Of a DNA stretch of 10,478 bases, positions 7,453 to 10,478 are shown piece by piece. Every line of letters begins with the position of its first letter. The first letter of the stretch is position 1. Under the pieces are notes generated by a model. The model was not told the origin of the DNA. It made no database searches and saw only the letters and a program-made list of their open reading frames with translations. The stretch spans positions 1 through 10,478 of the forward strand of contig JASEHP010000040.1 of the NCBI GenBank assembly GCA_030018605.1. Reading direction: 5' to 3'. Source of the DNA: Thermodesulfovibrionales bacterium. Its GTDB lineage: Bacteria; Nitrospirota; Thermodesulfovibrionia; Thermodesulfovibrionales; UBA1546. The position numbers and the translations under genes were made by a program.

Positions 7453-8584
7453 GCCGGTTTTTTATAGTGAATCCTCTCAATGCAGGGTTCCCTCTGCCCT
7501 TGTGCTGTATTATGGCCTTGTGTGTTTCTCCCATGGTGCCCGGAAGAATTAATCTCTTGATTCTTGCGACTTCAAAAGCATAATCAGCAGAATTTTTATG
7601 GATTTCGGCAATGACCTCATCAATGCCGAGAGATATGAGAAATGCCCCCTGCTTACAGAAACCGATTGTCTTTATGCCGAGATCTTCACCCCATTTTTTT
7701 AACGACGAGAAATTGACATGGGCAGTAATATCCTGCTCTCCTACATTTCGGTAAGGGTCTTCCGACACTTGATGCCCGTGGTAACAAAGGAGTGTCCCCC
7801 TGTCTCTGCCTTCGCTGTAATAACCTGCGGAAGAATAGCCGTAGTCAATCGTTAAGATGAACCCCTCCTTTAAAGCGCGGTCTATCTCAGAAAGCCATTT
7901 TCTAATCTCAAGGTTTATCTCTGTCCTGTATCCTTTCTCAAGTTTTATCGAAAACTCTTTGATGTAATCAGCTATGGCTTTTGTGCTTGGCGGCCCTTTT
8001 ATCTCAGTAAATTTTTCATTGTCTGTGGAAACGAATACCTCTTCAACCTCATCATCCATTTCTATAACATGCACAGGGAATGCGTCAAGAAGCTCGTTTG
8101 AAAGAAAGCAGCCCCTTACAGCGCCGAGTTCTTTAATGGATGCGACCCATTGAACTTTGCCCGAATAATCTGAAAGAAGGCTTTTTTGACTTTCCCGCGC
8201 CTCCGGATTAAGTTCAACGATTATGTATTGAAGATTTTTTGCTATTTCTCTTTCTAACCCCCGATGACCGATCCCTAAACCCTTGTAGTATTCCAGAATA
8301 TCTTTACACAGATAACCTGCACCTGAGCCCATTTCAACAATCTGAAAGGCAGAAGGTTTGTTCATTACTTCCCACATCTCTTCTATCTGTTTTCCAATCA
8401 TCATGCCGAAAGCGGGGTGAAGATGAGAGCTTGTGTAAAAATCGCCGCTTCTTCCAATCCTTGTTTTTTGCGAGGTGTAATAGCCGAGTTCAGGTTCGTA
8501 GAGAGCCATCTCCATAAAAGTTTCGAATGTAATGGGGCCTTCAGATTTTATTCTCAGGATTATTTTTTGTTGAAGTAAATTCAT
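7430..8584 (-). CDS. SAM-dependent methyltransferase, MidA/NDUFAF7 family
   Basis: A 384-residue protein matching the MidA/NDUFAF7 (DUF185, Methyltransf_28) family in length and motifs: GDFYTSSHLHPAFG at 47-60, the SAM-binding glycine motif VEMGSGAG at 83-90, the acidic VELNPEAR at 123-130, and NELLDAFPVH at 163-172. In mitochondria NDUFAF7 dimethylates an arginine of the complex I subunit NDUFS2, a homologue of HyfG, and is needed for assembly. The gene faces the hyf operon tail to tail, so a functional link is suggestive only. Such proteins also occur in bacteria away from these operons. The ATG has no Shine-Dalgarno site, but a TATAAT box lies 7 bp upstream, so the mRNA may be leaderless. 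Confidence 0.88.
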   Translation of the reverse strand: MNLLQQKIILRIKSEGPITFETFMEMALYEPELGYYTSQKTRIGRSGDFYTSSHLHPAFGMMIGKQIEEMWEVMNKPSAFQIVEMGSGAGYLCKDILEYYKGLGIGHRGLEREIAKNLQYIIVELNPEARESQKSLLSDYSGKVQWVASIKELGAVRGCFLSNELLDAFPVHVIEMDDEVEEVFVSTDNEKFTEIKGPPSTKAIADYIKEFSIKLEKGYRTEINLEIRKWLSEIDRALKEGFILTIDYGYSSAGYYSEGRDRGTLLCYHGHQVSEDPYRNVGEQDITAHVNFSSLKKWGEDLGIKTIGFCKQGAFLISLGIDEVIAEIHKNSADYAFEVARIKRLILPGTMGETHKAIIQHKGRGNPALRGFTIKNRLISLRLP

Positions 8585-8599
8585 AAGCTGAATTATACT
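8570..8599 (+). promoter_or_regulatory. Putative promoter of hisH
   Basis: TTGAAG at 8570-8575 (4/6 match to the -35 box) and TATACT at 8594-8599 (5/6 match to the -10 box) are 18 bp apart. Only 6 bp separate the -10 box from the hisH ATG, so the transcript would start at the A of the ATG or very near it. No Shine-Dalgarno sequence is present, which fits leaderless translation. The -35 box lies inside the coding start of the divergent methyltransferase gene. Confidence 0.55.
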
Positions 8600-8622
8600 A
8601 AATTCATGATTGCGATTGTTGA
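8592..8622 (-). promoter_or_regulatory. Putative promoter of the methyltransferase gene
   Basis: On the minus strand a perfect -10 box TATAAT lies at 8597-8592, with 7 bp between it and the ATG at 8584. A weak -35 candidate, TCAACA (4/6), is at 8622-8617 with a 19-bp spacer inside hisH. Transcription would begin at or within a base or two of the start codon. The -10 box shares its TATA core with the hisH -10 box on the other strand, so the two promoters would compete. Confidence 0.5.
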
Positions 8623-9220
8623 TTATGGAATGGGAAATTTAAGGAGCGTTGAAAAAGGCTTCCTCAAAGTCGGCGTGGATGCGCGCATTGTTACCGATGC
8701 TTCAGCCATTGATAATGCCGACGGAGTAGTGCTTCCGGGCGTCGGCGCATTTATGGACTGCATAAAAAACCTAACTGACATGAAGCTCACAGAGGCGATT
8801 ATAAGGTCAATAGGCAAGGGCAAGCCGTATCTCGGTATCTGCCTCGGCCTTCAGGTTTTATTTACAGAATCAGAAGAATTTGGCACATGCAGAGGACTTA
8901 ATGTATTTAAAGGCAAGGTTGTAAGATTTCCCAAAAGTGATTTAAAAGTCCCTCACATGGGATGGAATACTCTGGATGTAAAAAAGAAGCCGCCGATACT
9001 TAACGGAATAGGCGATAAATCTTATTTTTATTTTGTGCACTCTTTTTATGTTGCGCCTGATGATAAGGATATAATTGCTGCGACTACGGACTATGGCGTT
9101 ACTTTTACGGCAATGGTCTGGAAGGATAATGTCTTTGCTATGCAGTTTCACCCTGAAAAGAGTCAGGAATTAGGATTGAAGATATTGAAAGGCTTTGGGG
9201 ATTTTGTAAAGAAGGCGTAG
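8606..9220 (+). CDS. hisH: Imidazole glycerol phosphate synthase, glutamine amidotransferase subunit HisH
   Basis: A 204-residue class I glutamine amidotransferase of normal HisH length. It shows the opening IVDYGMGNLRSVEKG, the oxyanion region LPGVGAF (43-49), the nucleophile motif YLGICLGLQ with C79, PHMGWN at 116-121, YFYFVHSFYV at 140-149, and the catalytic FHPEKS with H182 and E184. With HisF it turns PRFAR and glutamine-derived ammonia into imidazole glycerol phosphate and AICAR in histidine synthesis, in the cytoplasm. The other his genes usually found next to it (hisB, hisA, hisF) are not in this window, so the gene is set apart from the rest of the pathway. It is divergent from the methyltransferase gene with 21 bp between the two start codons. 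Confidence 0.95.
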   Translation: MIAIVDYGMGNLRSVEKGFLKVGVDARIVTDASAIDNADGVVLPGVGAFMDCIKNLTDMKLTEAIIRSIGKGKPYLGICLGLQVLFTESEEFGTCRGLNVFKGKVVRFPKSDLKVPHMGWNTLDVKKKPPILNGIGDKSYFYFVHSFYVAPDDKDIIAATTDYGVTFTAMVWKDNVFAMQFHPEKSQELGLKILKGFGDFVKKA

Positions 9221-9221
9221 T

Positions 9222-9344
9222 AAAGGCATGGCATAACATTCTCGCTTTCGCCTCAGGCGAATCCGCTGAGGCGGACATTCTTTATATCAAATCTCTTATG
9301 GAATATCGGCAAAAAAATCCGCTCAAACACTATCCCATGCCTTT
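9222..9344. repeat. 123-bp MITE-like element with 14-bp terminal inverted repeats
   Basis: The left end AAAGGCATGGCATA (9222-9235) matches the reverse complement of the right end TATCCCATGCCTTT (9331-9344) at 13 of 14 positions. Inside, 9249-9273 holds a GC-rich palindrome. The element begins one base after the hisH stop codon and fills most of the 177-bp gap to the NTPase gene. Size, terminal inverted repeats and lack of coding capacity resemble a miniature inverted-repeat element. I see no clear target-site duplication, so a chance or extragenic-palindrome origin remains possible. Confidence 0.45.
9249..9273. repeat. GC-rich palindrome (REP-like)
   Basis: CGCCTCA at 9249-9255 pairs with TGAGGCG at 9267-9273 around an 11-nt loop that starts GGCGAA. 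It could form a hairpin after hisH. It is not followed by a run of T, so it is not a standard intrinsic terminator. It may be an extragenic palindromic repeat carried inside the 123-bp element. Confidence 0.6.
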
Positions 9345-9361
9345 TGCCACTATTATTCATT

Positions 9362-9390
9362 TTTACTTCTTCAACTTTTCCAGTTAAAAT
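9362..9390 (+). promoter_or_regulatory. Putative promoter of the THEP1-type NTPase gene
   Basis: TTTACT at 9362-9367 (4/6 to the -35 box), a 17-bp spacer and TAAAAT at 9385-9390 (5/6 to the -10 box) lie directly before the gene, with 7 bp between the -10 box and the ATG at 9398. As for hisH and the methyltransferase gene, there is no Shine-Dalgarno site and the spacing predicts a leaderless mRNA. This supports 9398 as the start. Confidence 0.45.
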
Positions 9391-9397
9391 TATCCGT

Positions 9398-9934
9398 ATG
9401 AACAGCATGAAGAAGAATATATTCCTTACAGGAGCGCCGTCTTCCGGGAAGACGACTGTAATAAAGAAGGTTATTGCGAGGCTCAATCATCCTGCGAATG
9501 GTTTTTATACAGAGGAGGAGAGGGTAGAGGGCAAAAGGATCGGTTTTCTGATGAAGACGCTTGACGGAAAGAAGGGCTATCTTGCCCATCAGGACATAAA
9601 GTCAGATTTTCACATAAGACGCTATGGCGTAAGCATTGAGAATATAGAAAAGATTGCAGTGCCTTCAATCATGCCAGCAAACAGGAATGTCATCATTCTT
9701 GATGAGATAGGAAAGATGGAATGCTTTTCCGAGGTTTTTAAAAAGGCAGCAGTGAATGCCCTTGACTCAGCAAATATCGTCCTTGGCACTATTACCTTTG
9801 GAGGAGAGGATTTCATCCTCGGGATTAAGAAAAGGACTGACATAGAAATACATGAGGTAACGCCTGAGAACAGGGACTCACTGCCGGAGATGATATTGGA
9901 GAAAATTCAAGAGTTGCTGAAGAAGGGAAGCTGA
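9398..9934 (+). CDS. THEP1-type nucleoside triphosphatase (NTPase/kinase family)
   Basis: A 178-residue P-loop protein of the THEP1 (NTPCR) family, of normal size. The Walker A motif is GAPSSGKTT (12-20), the family segment GFYTEE lies at 35-40, and the Walker B region is VIILDEIGKMECF (98-110) with D102 and E103. The IGKME signature is typical of this family. Members hydrolyse several NTPs in vitro, and their cellular role is not settled. I start at the ATG of 9398 (MNSMKKNIFLTG) because a -10 box lies 7 bp upstream. The ATG at 9407 is a close alternative. An upstream TTG at 9344 would overlap the promoter and the inverted repeat and add a leader not seen in the family. No partner gene is evident. 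Confidence 0.88.
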   Translation: MNSMKKNIFLTGAPSSGKTTVIKKVIARLNHPANGFYTEEERVEGKRIGFLMKTLDGKKGYLAHQDIKSDFHIRRYGVSIENIEKIAVPSIMPANRNVIILDEIGKMECFSEVFKKAAVNALDSANIVLGTITFGGEDFILGIKKRTDIEIHEVTPENRDSLPEMILEKIQELLKKGS

Positions 9935-9945
9935 GAAGAATGTTG

Positions 9946-10013
9946 AGATAACGACTGAACTCACGGGGAGGCGGGGCAGTTTCCCGCCGATCCCGTGGAG
10001 TGACTGGTTAGCG
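9946..10013 (-). other. attC-like integron recombination site (68 bp)
   Basis: Read on the minus strand, the block has the full attC order. R'' CGCTAAC (10013-10007) is followed by a 5-nt spacer CAGTC, then L'' ACTCCACG (10001-9994), a terminal stem built on CGGCGGG/CCCGCC, L' CGTGAGT (9965-9959), a 6-nt spacer TCAGTC, and R' GTTATCT (9952-9946). L'' and L' pair except for one extra C in L'', the extrahelical base of attC sites, while the two spacers do not pair. This asymmetry fixes the orientation as minus, the same as the gene that ends 7 bp away. R'' deviates from the RYYYAAC consensus and R' from GTTRRRY in the outer bases. No integrase is in the window. Confidence 0.6.
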
Positions 10014-10020
10014 CAATCCT

Positions 10021-10374
10021 CTATTTGTGTTCACCTCTTGTCATATTAAGAATATCCTTTTCTAATTTTCCTTTAGAGAAGCAAGTTATCTTTGATCCAT
10101 CGCCAATCTCTTGTTGTCCAGACTTATTCGTATTGAATGTAATGGTCGTGGTTTCTTCAGGCAGTCGGCCCCGGGAAAACACATTCCCATTTGCGTGCTG
10201 CGCGAAAGCTTCACCTTTGACTTTAATGGTCAAAACATAGCGTGTGTTTACAGTCACAATGGTTTTACCATTATCTTTTTCATCTGGTGCAATGTAGACA
10301 TTTGAACGCCCATCTAAAATTGGTTCCCTACGAATGCTGACATAATTGGCGAATGATGGGTGCTCCTGGCGCAC
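10021..10374 (-). CDS. Unrecognised protein, probable gene-cassette cargo with uncertain 5' end
   Basis: The frame ends at a TAG (10023-10021), 7 bp before the attC-like site, in the orientation expected of a cassette gene. From the GTG at 10374 it gives 117 residues rich in beta-forming, charged and polar stretches (for example TIVTVNTRYVLTIKVKG and ETTTITFNTN), with no membrane segment and no domain I recognise. The frame stays open upstream to 10461, reading NWSVRENRGRSETYDYDVAG and then PATFKVATV. It looks coding but has no ATG, GTG or TTG, and a TAA lies at 10464-10462. The GTG is therefore the only start available, yet the protein looks as if it once began farther upstream. A frameshift, a truncation or an assembly error near the window edge would explain this. 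The family resemblance and cellular location are unknown. Confidence 0.55.
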   Translation of the reverse strand: MRQEHPSFANYVSIRREPILDGRSNVYIAPDEKDNGKTIVTVNTRYVLTIKVKGEAFAQHANGNVFSRGRLPEETTTITFNTNKSGQQEIGDGSKITCFSKGKLEKDILNMTRGEHK

Positions 10375-10478
10375 AGTTGCAACCTTAAATGTTGCTGGAC
10401 CAGCGACATCGTAATCATATGTCTCTGATCTTCCCCTGTTTTCACGGACACTCCAGTTAAGTTAGGCTGCCATAGCCT

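Noticed and set aside
9344..9397. TTG start for the NTPase gene at 9344
   Set aside because: The extra 18 residues cross the promoter and the inverted-repeat end and are not expected in the THEP1 family, which begins just before the Walker A motif.
9253..9486. Minus-strand 77-residue open frame over the hisH-NTPase gap
   Set aside because: It is antisense to the conserved P-loop region and to the palindrome, with no start signal and no recognisable protein.
9962..9997. Strong hairpin after the NTPase gene as a rho-independent terminator
   Set aside because: No T-run follows on either strand. The unpaired spacers and flanking GTT/AAC boxes fit attC better.
10461..10467. GTTAGGC as the R' box of a second attC site
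   Set aside because: The heptamer fits the GTTRRRY consensus, but I found no matching RYYYAAC box or paired L arms within 100 bp, so it is probably chance. The window ends too soon to be sure.

Overview
The window carries a six-gene operon for a membrane-bound complex related to hydrogenase-4, followed by four smaller genes and, near the right edge, what looks like an integron attC recombination site. Gene structure, promoters and Shine-Dalgarno sites are bacterial. Moderate GC content, the energy-converting complex and a few protein signatures suggest an anaerobe, perhaps Nitrospirota or Desulfobacterota. That placement is a weak guess.

Layout. Positions 1-262 hold two 17-bp direct repeats (possible insertion-sequence end), a TTGACA-18-TAAAAT promoter and the remnant of a helix-turn-helix gene. 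Positions 263-7452 are a tight + strand operon in the order hyfB, hyfC, hyfE, hyfF, hyfG, hyfI. Several junctions overlap by 4 bp, so translation is probably coupled. A MidA/NDUFAF7-type methyltransferase (7430-8584, minus) converges on the operon and overlaps hyfI by 23 bp. It is divergent from hisH (8606-9220), with only 21 bp between them and overlapping -10 boxes. A 123-bp element with 14-bp terminal inverted repeats separates hisH from a THEP1-type NTPase gene (9398-9934). The right end holds a 68-bp attC-like structure (9946-10013) and, on the minus strand, an unrecognised gene whose stop codon lies 7 bp from it.

Main point. HyfC, HyfI and HyfG are the membrane anchor, iron-sulfur and 'large subunit' module shared by complex I and group 4 hydrogenases. 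HyfB and HyfF are Mrp-type antiporter subunits, and HyfE is the NuoK-like small membrane subunit. In HyfG, however, all four nickel-binding cysteines are replaced (S225, T228, S518, G521), so this cannot be a working [NiFe] hydrogenase. By eye alignment, the complex I quinone-site His and Tyr are also replaced. This matches the poorly understood energy-converting hydrogenase-related (Ehr) complexes: an ion-pumping redox machine of unknown substrate. No ferredoxin-like (HyfA, HyfH) or third antiporter (HyfD) gene is in the operon as seen.

The methyltransferase belongs to the family whose mitochondrial member methylates the HyfG homologue NDUFS2, which makes the pairing suggestive. The target arginine is a lysine in this HyfG, so the link is unproven.
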